This document shows positions 1-8,542 of a DNA stretch of 64,000 nt, in pieces. The notes beneath the pieces were generated by a model. The model did no database searches. It was not told where the DNA came from and saw only the letters and a program-made list of their open reading frames with translations. Positions within the stretch are counted from its first letter, which is position 1; each line of letters starts with the position of its first letter. Where the stretch lies: the NCBI GenBank assembly GCA_033765235.1, contig JANRIG010000035.1, positions 1 through 64,000 of the forward strand, given 5' to 3'. Both the position numbers and the translations under genes were made by a program. The DNA comes from JANRIG01 sp033765235 (GTDB taxonomy: Bacteria > Bacteroidota > Bacteroidia > Cytophagales > UBA9547).

Positions 1-123
1 AAAGCGCAAAGGGCAGCACCATGGGACGGCAGCGGACTGCCCGCCGCCACCTACTACTATCTGATAGACAACAAGCGCAAAGACCGCCAGCCGCTATCGG
101 GCTATGTGACGCTGATGAAGTAG
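1..123 (+). CDS. C-terminal end of a type IX secretion-sorted surface protein (5' part outside window)
   Basis: The first 40 codons are open from the window edge to a TAG at 121-123. They read WDGSGLPAATYYYLID, then QPLSGYVTLMK at the end. This is the closing part of the gliding-motility-associated (CHU-type, type B) C-terminal domain, in which W-D-G, the L-P-x-x-T-Y-Y-Y strand and the final GYVTLxK strand are conserved. In Bacteroidota this domain directs export through the type IX secretion system to the cell surface. The stretch is much richer in GC than what follows, which is common in large repetitive adhesins. Nothing can be said about the rest of the protein. Confidence 0.8.
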   Translation, partial: KAQRAAPWDGSGLPAATYYYLIDNKRKDRQPLSGYVTLMK

Positions 124-183
124 GAGGGATGTGAATGTGAAGATATAAAATTTGATAGGAAAACACTAAATCCTGTGGCAGTA

Positions 184-301
184 CAATAAATAAAAAACCA
201 TGAAGAGATTAAGGGCATTCTTCATTTTTCTTAATCACTTCATGGTTCAATAAATAAAAAACCATGAAGAGGTTAAGGGGTATTAAGGGCATTCTTCATT
301 T
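184..301. repeat. Two tandem imperfect copies of a ~44-54 bp element
   Basis: A unit starting CAATAAATAAAAAACCATGA and ending GGGCATTCTTCATTT occurs at 184-227 and again at 248-301. The second copy carries a short insertion (GGGGTATT). The two copies lie between convergent genes. The ends of the second copy reach the stop codon region of pdeM. Confidence 0.7.
197..246. terminator. Long hairpin between convergent genes, probable bidirectional terminator
   Basis: The arm ACCATGAAGAGATTAAG (197-213) pairs with CTTAATCACTTCATGGT (230-246), a 17-bp stem with one mismatch and a 16-nt loop. It sits between the + strand surface-protein gene and the - strand pdeM gene. A-rich and T-rich flanks fit a transcription stop in both directions, though the T tract is not directly next to the stem. 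Confidence 0.45.
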
Positions 302-986
302 AAATCTCAGACTGTATTTTGGGGTTTAGTTCCCAAATATTGCTTTCGCCTATGATAATAAATTGGTTGCCCGGTTCAGGGCTGATGATTTTGGTGCCTG
401 TAAAGCTGCCAAAAGCAGGTAGAATGCATATATTTCTGTCAAAAAAATAGCAGGGCAAGGTGAGGTTCTGCTTAGCTTTGCCATAGATAGTGAGTGCCGG
501 GTGCACATGTCCTGAGAAGTAATACATGTGTGGCTCCACCTGTGAGAGGGCGGTGATGTCGTGCACAAAACAAAAATCTTGTATCACAAGCATGTGCGGT
601 TTGATGGTGATGTGCAGTTGGTTGTAAATGGCTTGACTAAGTATGTCATGGTTGCCCTTTACAAGCACAAATTCTAATCCTGAAAACATATTGCGCCAGC
701 GCAGCCAGTAGTCCATTTCGGCATTGTACATACTGTGAAACATATCTCCGATGATAATGATTTGGTGTACATCAAACTGCAATATCATACTTTTGATAGT
801 GCTCAGGTCGTTTCTTATAGCCTCTATAGGAGCATTGATGCCAAATTTTCTGAAATGGTTTACTTTGCCAAAATGAGTATCTGCTACTATGAGCGTCTTG
901 AGCTGGGACCAATATACTGCTTTTGAAGAAAGAAAGCAGAAGCTACGCCCTTTGATGTCTTTTTGAATGAAACTAAAGTCAGACAT
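300..986 (-). CDS. pdeM: Ligase-associated DNA damage response metallophosphoesterase PdeM
   Basis: The 228-residue product has the calcineurin-type metallophosphoesterase motifs in order: D-T-H at 36-38, G-D at 80-81, G-N-H-D at 111-114, a later VHD and F-S-G-H-V-H-P. These bind two divalent metals. In the PdeM family such proteins are predicted phosphodiesterases or endonucleases encoded with a DEXH helicase, an MBL-fold exonuclease and an ATP-dependent ligase. Here the gene overlaps the 3' end of the helicase by 8 bp (979-986), so the two are translationally coupled. The start is an ATG at 986. The exonuclease and ligase partners are not in the window. Assignment to the family is firm; the substrate is unknown. 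Confidence 0.85.
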   Translation of the reverse strand: MSDFSFIQKDIKGRSFCFLSSKAVYWSQLKTLIVADTHFGKVNHFRKFGINAPIEAIRNDLSTIKSMILQFDVHQIIIIGDMFHSMYNAEMDYWLRWRNMFSGLEFVLVKGNHDILSQAIYNQLHITIKPHMLVIQDFCFVHDITALSQVEPHMYYFSGHVHPALTIYGKAKQNLTLPCYFFDRNICILPAFGSFTGTKIISPEPGNQFIIIGESNIWELNPKIQSEI

Positions 987-3426
987 TATGCTGATTTATT
1001 TTATACTGTTTTAATATTTTTTCGACACTTGTTTCTAATGATTCATGAATAGACTTTTCTCTGATACGCTCTATCATGATTGGGAAGCAAAATGGCGAAG
1101 GTTTATCAATACTTTTCAACACAATATTAGAATTATTTATCTTAACCAATACTTGCCTTATCCTACTTTCGTCCAACTGGTCATACAGTACTTCTTCATA
1201 CGCTTGTTTAAGCAATAAGTTGTCAACATCATATTTTCTGAATGCTTCATAAAAATTTCCTGAGCCGGCTAAAAGGTGCTTATTTTTTACAGTTTTCCCG
1301 GGATATCCTGTAAATATCAGTCCTGATATCTGCGCAATATCTCTGAATTTTCGCTTGGCCATTTCTGTAGCATTTAGGCTGTGAAGCAGCTCATTTGCAA
1401 TATTTTCGGTACTAAATAAGTCATATTCCAATGCTTCTGCTATAGGTATAGGCTGGTCGGTGAGCAATTCAAAACCGTAGTCAGTCATAGATATTGAAAA
1501 ATTAAGAGGAAATATTTTGGATATCCTTCCTGCCACTATAGATGCTATGCCTTCATTGACATATCTACCTTCAAAAGTGTAGCAGAATATATGATAATTT
1601 TGATTTTTGCCTACTAGATATTCTATCAAAAGCTCGTTTGATTTTGGCAAATATGATATTTGCTTTTGTAAATCAAATAACGGCATGAGTGCTTGTATCT
1701 CACTGTCAACAGGTTGTGACTCATTTGCTGAGTATAATTTTAGTTGTAATATTTCACTCATCATAGATGAGAATGGCATTCTGCCGCCTGCCCATGCAGG
1801 TATCAAGGTAGGTTTTTTGGTAGTGACGCGCACTATGGCTTCATTGTATTTGTGGGATACAAACTCTAAGTTGAGTCCTGCAAATGCAAATATGGTGCCT
1901 TCTTTCATGCCTGATATAAAATTTTCTTCCACACTTCCGAGATATTTGCCCGATTGAGTCTTTATTTTTATAGAAATATCATTTACAATGGTACCCATAT
2001 TGAGTCTGTGCATGGTGGCTATCCTGCGGGAGGTCACTTTGTACATATTTTCTATAAGTACAACTTTATGATACTCGTCATAGCTTTCCAATATTTTGCC
2101 ACCAATGGTTATAAATTGTATGACCTCAGCCCACTCTAATGCAGTAAGCGTGGCAAATGCATGTGTAGATATAATTTCATAATAACATTTTTGATATTCA
2201 AACCCGTCAGACAGAGCCAGAGTGACAAGATACTGAATGAGTACATCAAAAGTACGAATGAGAGGTCTGCGACTTTCTGTATAGTATAGTGCAGATGCAT
2301 GTCTCAATGCTGCTGCCTCTATTAGCTCGAGGCTGTGGGTAGGTACAAAATATATTTTTGAAGTATCGCCCGGTCTGTGCCCGCTACGGCCTGCTCTCTG
2401 CAAAAACCGTGAAACACCCTTAGTGCCACCTATTTGTACTACAGTATCTACCGGCCTGAAATCTACCCCGAGGTCAAGGCTTGAGGTGCATACAACTACT
2501 TTGAGTTTTTGGGCATGCAGGCTTTGCTCCACCCAAGTGCGTATTTCGGCACTGAGCGAGCCATGATGTATGGCTGTGAGCCCCGACAGCTCAGGGGCTT
2601 TTTCTATCAATGTTTTGTACCATATCTCAGCCTGTGCGCGGGTGTTGGTAAATAATAGTGTAGTGCGCGATTGCATAATCACAGGTAGCACTTTGTGTAG
2701 CAGATTTATACCCAAATGCCCACCCCACGGATAATGTTCTATGCTATCTGGCATGATGGAAATCACATCAATATGTTTTTTTATATTTGATTTTATAATA
2801 ACATTTTTGTCACTTTTTTTTGTCATAGTAAGTACCTCCATAGCCTCATGCAAGTTGCCTATAGTAGCAGATATGCCCCATATTTGCAGGTTAGGATTTA
2901 TGGCAGCCAACCTGCTTAGTGCCAACTCTATTTGTACTCCGCGCTTGCTGCCTATAAGCTCATGCCACTCGTCTATCACTATGGTATGTAATTGTGCAAA
3001 ATATAGTTTATATTCTTTTTGGGTAAATAACAAAAGCAGACTTTCGGGAGTGGTAATGAGCCCTTGGCTTGGCTGTGTTTTTTGTAGTATTTTTTCTTTG
3101 GCAGAAGTATCACCTGTGCGAAGTGCTATTTTCCAACCTGTACCGAGCTCATCTGCAGCTGTTTGGGCTGCTATTTGTATGTCTTTGGCAAGTGCTCTGT
3201 AAGGCGATATCCATAGTGCTTGCAACCCATTTAATGGTCTATTATTCAACGCATGTAAAAGTATAGGTATCCACAATGAGTAGGTTTTGCCACTACCTGT
3301 AGGTGCATTTACCAAGCCACTATAGCCTGACATGTATGCCGCAAATGTATCTTTCTGAAACTGAAAAGGTCGCCAATTGTGAGAATTATACCATTCATCA
3401 AATATTTTATGATAGTCAGAGGTCAT
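979..3426 (-). CDS. Ligase-associated DNA damage response DEXH-box helicase (Lhr-like)
   Basis: This 815-residue protein is a superfamily 2 helicase. It has a Walker A motif APTGSGKT at 41-48, an SPYRALA motif Ia, a TTPESL motif Ib, DEWH at 152-155 as the DExH box, a SATIGN motif III and QRAGRSGHRPGD as motif VI. The C-terminal half has the extended winged-helix and DUF4145-like architecture of Lhr-type enzymes, and the total length matches ligase-associated family members (about 810 residues). It is cotranscribed with pdeM downstream. The family is thought to unwind nucleic acid during repair; this is inference from context. The ATG at 3426 gives the expected N-terminus just before the Q-motif-like region. 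Confidence 0.88.
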   Translation of the reverse strand: MTSDYHKIFDEWYNSHNWRPFQFQKDTFAAYMSGYSGLVNAPTGSGKTYSLWIPILLHALNNRPLNGLQALWISPYRALAKDIQIAAQTAADELGTGWKIALRTGDTSAKEKILQKTQPSQGLITTPESLLLLFTQKEYKLYFAQLHTIVIDEWHELIGSKRGVQIELALSRLAAINPNLQIWGISATIGNLHEAMEVLTMTKKSDKNVIIKSNIKKHIDVISIMPDSIEHYPWGGHLGINLLHKVLPVIMQSRTTLLFTNTRAQAEIWYKTLIEKAPELSGLTAIHHGSLSAEIRTWVEQSLHAQKLKVVVCTSSLDLGVDFRPVDTVVQIGGTKGVSRFLQRAGRSGHRPGDTSKIYFVPTHSLELIEAAALRHASALYYTESRRPLIRTFDVLIQYLVTLALSDGFEYQKCYYEIISTHAFATLTALEWAEVIQFITIGGKILESYDEYHKVVLIENMYKVTSRRIATMHRLNMGTIVNDISIKIKTQSGKYLGSVEENFISGMKEGTIFAFAGLNLEFVSHKYNEAIVRVTTKKPTLIPAWAGGRMPFSSMMSEILQLKLYSANESQPVDSEIQALMPLFDLQKQISYLPKSNELLIEYLVGKNQNYHIFCYTFEGRYVNEGIASIVAGRISKIFPLNFSISMTDYGFELLTDQPIPIAEALEYDLFSTENIANELLHSLNATEMAKRKFRDIAQISGLIFTGYPGKTVKNKHLLAGSGNFYEAFRKYDVDNLLLKQAYEEVLYDQLDESRIRQVLVKINNSNIVLKSIDKPSPFCFPIMIERIREKSIHESLETSVEKILKQYKINQHNV

Positions 3427-3550
3427 GATAATGGAAAAACATTTGGGGGTAAATATTACATATTAATACAAGTCACATAAGATTTAACTATAAAAATCTG
3501 TAAAAAAAATAAGGCACATTAAGTATTAACAGTCATTTCAGGATATATTA

Positions 3551-5572
3551 TTAGTCCAACAATTTTTTGAGAGCTTGCCATTCGTCTCTGAGTCGGGCAG
3601 CCTCCATAAAGTCCATGTCTTTGGCAGCACGTTCCATTTCACGTTTGGTTTTTTCGGCCAGTTTATCAATTTCTTTTTTAGTCATGTACTTCACTACAGG
3701 TTCTGCTGCTATCATACCTGCAGGTTCATCTATGGCCTCTGCATAAGATTTTGGGTATTTTTTGGCATCGGCAGCTTTGGTCTGTGCAAGTATGGCATCT
3801 TTTGATTTTACTATGGTTTGCGGCACTATATTATGCTGCAGATTGTAAGCTATTTGTATACTTCTACGTCTATTTGTTTCATCTATTGCATCTTGCATAG
3901 AGTCTGTGATACTGTCGGCATACATTACTACACGTCCTTCTACATTACGTGCAGCTCTGCCAATAGTTTGTATGAGTGAGCGCTGATTGCGCAAAAAACC
4001 TTCCTTATCTGCATCCATAATAGCTACCAGCTGCACCTCCGGCAGGTCAAGACCTTCGCGCAGCAGGTTTACTCCTACCAGCACATCAAATACTCCAAGT
4101 CTAAGTTCGCGCAATATTTCTACCCTGTCCAATGTTTTTACCTCGGAGTGTATGTATCTGCCTTTAATATCATATTTTATGAGGTATTTAGACAGCTCTT
4201 CTGCCATGCGCTTGGTAAGGGTGGTTACCAATGCTCTGCCTTTGTTTTCAATGGTTTTTTTAAGTTCGTCTATGAGGTCTTGCACTTGTGTGGAACAAGG
4301 TTTTACGGTAATCTCAGGGTCAAGCAATCCTGTAGGTCTAATAATTTGCTCTACAATGACACCGGATGTTTTTTGCAACTCATAGTCGCCAGGGGTGGCA
4401 CTTACATAAATAGCTTGATTTTGCATTTCTTCAAATTCATTAAATGTAAGTGGTCTGTTGTCGAGAGCAGCGGGCAGCCTAAAGCCATAATCTACCAAGC
4501 TCACTTTGCGCGAGCGGTCGCCTCCCCACATAGCTCTTATCTGTGGCATAGTGACATGGCTCTCATCTACTACAAGTAAAAAATCGTCTGGAAAATAGTC
4601 TATCAAACAAAATGGTCTTTGACCGGGTTTGCGTCTGTCAAAGTATCTGGAGTAGTTTTCTATGCCGGAGCAATAGCCTAGTTCGTTCATCATTTCAAGG
4701 TCAAACTCAGTACGCTCTTGGATACGCTTTGCTTCAATAAATCTTTTTTCTTGTTCAAATGATAATATCTGCCTGCCAAGGTCTATGCGTATTTCATTCA
4801 TGGCTACATGCAGGGCATCGCGACCTGTTACAAAAAGGTTGGCAGGAAATATGCTGATGGCAGGTTCGGAAGATAGTTTTTTGCCCGATTGAGGGTCTAT
4901 GGTTTGAATGCTTTCTATTTCATCGCCAAAAAATATGATGCGATAGGCAAAGTCTGCATATGCAGGATATACATCTACTGTATCGCCTTTTACCCTGAAG
5001 TTGCCTCTCTTAAAGTCTGCTGTGGTACGGCTGTATAATATTTCTACCAATAGATACAAAAAACGATTGCGCCCAATGGTTTGTCCTTGCTTGATCCTTA
5101 TGGTGAGCTTGCCAAACTCCTCAGGGTTTCCTATTCCATATATACATGATACAGAGGCTACTACTATCACATCTCTACGCCCTGACACTAATGATGAGGT
5201 AGCACTGATGCGTAGTTTTTCTATTTCATCATTGATAGAGAGGTCTTTTTCTATATAAGTATTGCTGGTGGGCAGGTATGCCTCAGGTTGATAATAGTCA
5301 TAGTAAGAAATGAAATATTCCACCGCATTATTTGGAAAAAATTGCTTAAACTCGCCATATAGTTGGGCTGCAAGGGTTTTATTATGGCTTAATATAAGCG
5401 TAGGACGCTGCACTTGGGCTATCACATTGGCTATTGTAAATGTTTTGCCTGTGCCTGTGGCACCTAGTAATACTTGTTGTTTTTCGCCTTTTTCTAAGTT
5501 TTTTACTAATTCTTCTATCGCCTTGGGTTGGTCGCCGGTAGGATAGTATTCAGAAGTAAGCTCAAAACGCAT
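3551..5572 (-). CDS. uvrB: Excinuclease ABC subunit B (UvrB)
   Basis: UvrB is the damage-verifying helicase-like subunit of nucleotide excision repair, acting with UvrA and UvrC. The protein opens with MRFELTSEYYPTGDQPKAI, has Walker A GATGTGKT at 37-44, the beta-hairpin region around YYDYYQPEAY, the DESH box in VVDESHVTMPQ, motif VI QTIGRAARN, and a C-terminal UVR coiled coil (MEAARLRDEWQALKKLL) that contacts UvrC. The reading frame is open 27 codons further upstream, but the ATG at 5572 gives the normal 673-residue length and the conserved start. A promoter-like sequence lies 18 bp upstream of it. Monocistronic as far as can be seen. Confidence 0.95.
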   Translation of the reverse strand: MRFELTSEYYPTGDQPKAIEELVKNLEKGEKQQVLLGATGTGKTFTIANVIAQVQRPTLILSHNKTLAAQLYGEFKQFFPNNAVEYFISYYDYYQPEAYLPTSNTYIEKDLSINDEIEKLRISATSSLVSGRRDVIVVASVSCIYGIGNPEEFGKLTIRIKQGQTIGRNRFLYLLVEILYSRTTADFKRGNFRVKGDTVDVYPAYADFAYRIIFFGDEIESIQTIDPQSGKKLSSEPAISIFPANLFVTGRDALHVAMNEIRIDLGRQILSFEQEKRFIEAKRIQERTEFDLEMMNELGYCSGIENYSRYFDRRKPGQRPFCLIDYFPDDFLLVVDESHVTMPQIRAMWGGDRSRKVSLVDYGFRLPAALDNRPLTFNEFEEMQNQAIYVSATPGDYELQKTSGVIVEQIIRPTGLLDPEITVKPCSTQVQDLIDELKKTIENKGRALVTTLTKRMAEELSKYLIKYDIKGRYIHSEVKTLDRVEILRELRLGVFDVLVGVNLLREGLDLPEVQLVAIMDADKEGFLRNQRSLIQTIGRAARNVEGRVVMYADSITDSMQDAIDETNRRRSIQIAYNLQHNIVPQTIVKSKDAILAQTKAADAKKYPKSYAEAIDEPAGMIAAEPVVKYMTKKEIDKLAEKTKREMERAAKDMDFMEAARLRDEWQALKKLLD

Positions 5573-5589
5573 ATATAACTGTATTTTTA

Positions 5590-5619
5590 CAAAAATAAAT
5601 ATTACCGTATGAGTATCAA
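5590..5619 (-). promoter_or_regulatory. Predicted Bacteroidota-type promoter of uvrB
   Basis: Read on the minus strand there is TTG (-33), a 19-nt spacer and TATTTTTG (-7 box, consensus TAnnTTTG). The expected transcription start lies about 10 bp before the uvrB ATG, which supports the chosen start. Confidence 0.5.
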
Positions 5620-5822
5620 CAATAGATTTTGTAATATGGTTTAATTGTGGCATCCTATATTAATATTATTGATAATACAACTGTATGTTCAATATTTCAT
5701 TTTCATATATTATAGTTTATATATTAACATGCATGCTTGTAAAGCTGTACTTTTCTGCAAAGGCTATCCAAAATAGTTTAGTGTCATTATTGTATCAATT
5801 AATTATTTATATGGCACATATT

Positions 5823-5852
5823 TTTGCAAATAACCCATATTAGTTAGTTTTG
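5823..5852 (+). promoter_or_regulatory. Predicted promoter of the MFS transporter
   Basis: TTTG at 5823-5826 and TAGTTTTG at 5845-5852 are separated by 18 nt, close to the Bacteroidota consensus. The predicted start falls about 15 bp before the ATG at 5874. An in-frame TTG at 5850 lies inside this -7 box and is therefore unlikely to be the start codon. Confidence 0.4.
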
Positions 5853-5873
5853 AGGATTAATAATAGGTATATT

Positions 5874-7070
5874 ATGCAGTTATCAACCTCTATTTGGCTT
5901 ATTGGGTTCATTTTTTTTGCTGTGGGCACACTTATTTGTATGAATGATGTAATATTTCCTTATGTCAAAGATTTTTATCATTTGACATATTTTCAAGCCA
6001 CCCTTATCCAATGGACGTTTTATTTTGTATATCTGCCTTTTCCTTTTTTAATATCTGCTTTTGTGAATAGATATGGCTACAAAGTAGCAGTGATATCAGC
6101 ACTATTTATCACCATATCAGGGTGTGCTATTTTTTACCCATCATTTGCTTTATCATCATTTGGCATATTATTGATATCCATATTTATTATAGCCACAGGC
6201 ATAGCAGTTATGAATGTGGCTGCCAATAGTTATGCTGCACTATTAGGCCCGCCGGACCAAAGCCAGCTTAGAATTAATTTTGTACAAGTATTTTCCAGAC
6301 TAGGGTATGCTGTGACTCCCATAATTGGCAGCAGCCTCATAAAACCGCAAAATAATGAACCTCCGAATATATACTTGCCCTACTTTGTAGTAGGAGGTTT
6401 GTTTATCATCATCACCATAGGTATGCTATGGGTGAAGCCTACCAATATCATACCTGAACTTACAAGTAAAATGAACTTCAAACAAGTGCTGCACAAATCA
6501 TTTCATATCAGACACTTACTATTTGGCAGCATAGCTATGTTTTTTTATGTAGGTGCCGAAGCATGCACTGCATCATTTTTTATCAGTTACATCATGCATG
6601 AGGGTGCAGTGCCTGAGAGCATAGATCATGCTGCACTTTGCCTCACATGGTTCAATGTGGTAGCGGGTATTGGAGGTTTTGCAGGTATATATCTTATCAA
6701 ATACTTTGACACAGGCAAAGTGGTGTTCTATTTTTCTATCATTTTGATATTGCTATATAGTGTATGTATATTTTCACCTCATCTATATTTTCCATATCCT
6801 ATCATTATCATTGGGTTTTTCATGTCGCTCATGTTTCCTACAATATATGGATTAGCAATAGATAAGTTGGGCAACTTCACTGCACACGGCGCAGCACTGG
6901 TGAATGTGTCTGTGGTAGGAGGTGCCATTATGCCTCCTTTGCAAGGGCTCATGGCCGACCACTATAGCGTAGCCATATCCTATATCATACCATGTGCTTG
7001 CTTTGTTATCATAGGCATTTATGGTATTTGGTTTGCAAAACCTACAGATCAATATACCATGACAGACTAA
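5874..7070 (+). CDS. MFS sugar permease, FucP-like family
   Basis: The 398-residue protein is made of about twelve hydrophobic segments and begins LSTSIWLIGFIFFAVGTLIC. The conserved pair of N-terminal helices, the VNRYGYK loop between helices 2 and 3, a mid-protein loop rich in charged residues and the overall length fit the fucose/glucose-galactose permease branch of the major facilitator superfamily, which imports monosaccharides with protons. The substrate cannot be told. The ATG at 5874 is preferred to the in-frame TTG at 5850 because of the upstream promoter-like sequence. The gene stands alone; two glycosidase genes (GH116, GH27) elsewhere in the window could supply sugars, but that link is only inference. 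Confidence 0.78.
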   Translation: MQLSTSIWLIGFIFFAVGTLICMNDVIFPYVKDFYHLTYFQATLIQWTFYFVYLPFPFLISAFVNRYGYKVAVISALFITISGCAIFYPSFALSSFGILLISIFIIATGIAVMNVAANSYAALLGPPDQSQLRINFVQVFSRLGYAVTPIIGSSLIKPQNNEPPNIYLPYFVVGGLFIIITIGMLWVKPTNIIPELTSKMNFKQVLHKSFHIRHLLFGSIAMFFYVGAEACTASFFISYIMHEGAVPESIDHAALCLTWFNVVAGIGGFAGIYLIKYFDTGKVVFYFSIILILLYSVCIFSPHLYFPYPIIIIGFFMSLMFPTIYGLAIDKLGNFTAHGAALVNVSVVGGAIMPPLQGLMADHYSVAISYIIPCACFVIIGIYGIWFAKPTDQYTMTD

Positions 7071-7117
7071 ATGACTTCTACTTGATAATGTACCTCATGG
7101 TCAAAATAATAGACCGC

Positions 7118-7232
7118 ACAAATAATAAATAGCAAACTTGCGAAAGCAAAGGTGTAAACCTATTTCAGTACAAGACAGTGGCAAGATGCCATGGAATATA
7201 GGTCACTCGTGTGGACAGGAGCGACCGGGGGA
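7118..7232. repeat. Structured intergenic element with several hairpins
   Basis: Between convergent genes there is a run of potential hairpins: TTGC-GAAA-GCAA (GNRA-type tetraloop) near 7136-7150, CCTAT...ATAGG enclosing TGGCA-AGA-TGCCA (about 7159-7202), and GGTCACTC (7201-7208) pairing with GAGCGACC (7219-7226) apart from one mismatch. The 3' segment resembles 8068-8090. It could be an interspersed repeat or a small structured RNA; sequence alone does not decide. Confidence 0.4.
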
Positions 7233-7234
7233 GT

Positions 7235-7387
7235 TTATTTGGGTTTTATTCTTATTATTTCATTCCCTTTCATCACTACAAGGTCTGTATTTTTTTGCTT
7301 TTTATACTCAATAAGTTTTTTGTAAGTAAGCTCAAGACCATACAAAATTTTGTTTTTCAGTTCATTATGTTTATCTATTGGGTTCAT
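7235..7387 (-). CDS. Small basic protein overlapping the 3' end of the zeta-toxin-like gene
   Basis: A 50-codon frame runs from an ATG at 7387 to TAA at 7235-7237 and overlaps the end of the upstream ATPase gene by 17 bp, so the two would be translationally coupled. The product begins MNPIDKHNELKNKILYGLEL and ends with GNEIIRIKP. It is lysine-rich, probably helical and has no membrane segment. I do not recognise the family. Position next to a zeta-like ATPase suggests a small partner or antitoxin, but that is inference from location only. The predicted secondary structure and absence of low-complexity sequence make it more credible than a chance frame. Confidence 0.5.
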   Translation of the reverse strand: MNPIDKHNELKNKILYGLELTYKKLIEYKKQKNTDLVVMKGNEIIRIKPK

Positions 7388-7958
7388 AATATGATTTTAG
7401 TATAGTAAATTTTTCCTCATTGATATACAATAAATTACCCTCTACGGTTTTTTCTGCCACAAGCTCGTGAGTACCAATAGAATTGTCAAAAATAAATGCA
7501 CCATCTACTATAGGTAAATAAATATCAAACAGATTTTGGATACCTTTATAATATCGTCTTTCTATGATATCAGGGGGTATATAGTGACCACCCTCATATA
7601 CTCTTATTTTCACACGCTCCTTGGCCAAATCTACATTTTGAAGCCAAAAATACAATAATATGGTAGTGTATCCATTGGTTTTTGCATCTAATATTTTTGT
7701 TTTATAGCTTTTGGTAGACAAGGTAGTTTCAAATGCAAAACTTGTATTATTTTTAAGTAATTCAGATATTCTGTTTAGCATAATTCTACCTGCTTCTAGT
7801 GCTACTTTTTCAGGTTGAAAAGGGGAAAGACCTTTAGCTATTTCATCGGCGTTCACATACTCTTTGCAGTTTATTATTTCAGGCAATATAGTGAAAGATG
7901 CAGTAGTTTTCCCTGCACCGTTGCACCCTCCAATGATATAGAGATTTTTATTTGTCAT
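7371..7958 (-). CDS. Zeta-toxin-like P-loop ATPase/kinase
   Basis: The 195-residue protein starts MTNKNLYIIGGCNGAGKTT, a Walker A P-loop (GCNGAGKTT) right at the N-terminus. It continues with YVNADEIAKGLSPF, FAFETTLS and a region with RVKIRVYEGGHYIPPDIIERRY. These are the hallmarks of the small 'predicted ABC-type ATPase' or zeta-toxin-like group, in which the NADE and ETT elements contact the substrate and the arginines hold phosphate. True zeta toxins phosphorylate UDP-GlcNAc; many chromosomal relatives have unknown substrates. It may form a toxin-antitoxin or two-gene unit with the small ORF overlapping its 3' end. No upstream epsilon-like antitoxin gene is visible. Confidence 0.75.
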   Translation of the reverse strand: MTNKNLYIIGGCNGAGKTTASFTILPEIINCKEYVNADEIAKGLSPFQPEKVALEAGRIMLNRISELLKNNTSFAFETTLSTKSYKTKILDAKTNGYTTILLYFWLQNVDLAKERVKIRVYEGGHYIPPDIIERRYYKGIQNLFDIYLPIVDGAFIFDNSIGTHELVAEKTVEGNLLYINEEKFTILKSYYEPNR

Positions 7959-8542
7959 TATACAAAATTAATCATTAGCACATACTAACTATATAATTTG
8001 ATGAGTATATTTGACAAATCATCATGTAGAAGTGCTGAAATATTTTGAGGCAGCTCTAAATGATAGGAGTGTACACGAGCGACTGGGGTAAGTAAACTTA
8101 TTTCAAGACAAGATAATCTTCATTTTTTCAATCTTCAATGATTACAAGCCTCTTTTCTTCTTGTCACTTTTAACTTGATTAAAAAGTAACCAAAAAAATC
8201 AAGGCCGGCAAACAAAAAGCTAAAAATTGGCTTCATTTCGCTAAAAATCAAAAACTTGCCTCCACCTTAAATTTTCAATTTTCAATTTGCCCTTCTCACA
8301 GGACTTAGTTTCGCCGGGGGTTATTTTTTTACAAAAAAGTCAATATAAATGACACCTGATAATGTCAATGCTGTGTTTATAGATACATGGGCAATGAAAG
8401 CATATTTCGACAGGCTCAATGTGACATTAAACATGAAAATTAACTTTCCGCCTTTGTTATAGCTCTTCTCTAGCAGACCATTGCGTTCAATTTCATATGC
8501 TTGTAGATGAAATACAAGTGCAAAAAGTTTGAAATTTGAAAT
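7959..8542. other. Gene-poor stretch with dispersed repeat fragments
   Basis: No convincing gene lies in these 580 bp. I see three recognisable pieces. At 8068-8100 is GTGTACACGAGCGACTGGGG, similar to the element at 7209-7231. At about 8160-8260 an A-rich segment with TTGATTAAAAAGTAACC and AAAAATCAAGG, with GCTAAAAAT present twice, resembles spacer sequence often seen between Bacteroidota genes. At 8407-8427 TTTCGACAGGCTCAATGTGAC resembles one arm of a widespread REP-like palindrome. These identifications rest on memory of such repeats, not on a search. The whole stretch looks like a site of past insertions and deletions. Confidence 0.4.

Larger units (their letters stand above)
5573..5873. 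other. Divergent intergenic region uvrB / MFS transporter
   Basis: About 300 bp of AT-rich DNA separates two divergent genes. Apart from the two promoter-like sequences listed separately I see no gene, RNA or repeat here. Confidence 0.6.

Noticed and set aside
184..301. Possible CRISPR repeats
   Set aside because: Only two imperfect copies exist, they adjoin each other with no spacer of regular length, and no cas gene is present.
2741..3202. 153-codon frame antisense to the helicase gene
   Set aside because: Shadow frame within a well-supported gene, without recognisable motifs.
5573..5653. 27-codon N-terminal extension of UvrB
   Set aside because: The family begins at MRFELTSEYYPTGDQ, and a promoter-like sequence lies within the extension.
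5819..5826. TATTTTTG as -7 box of the MFS gene
   Set aside because: The nearest TTG upstream is 26 nt away, outside the usual spacing; the sequence fits better as part of the -33 element of the promoter ending at 5852.
5850..5873. TTG start for the MFS transporter
   Set aside because: It lies inside a promoter-like -7 box and adds eight polar residues; the ATG at 5874 fits the family N-terminus.
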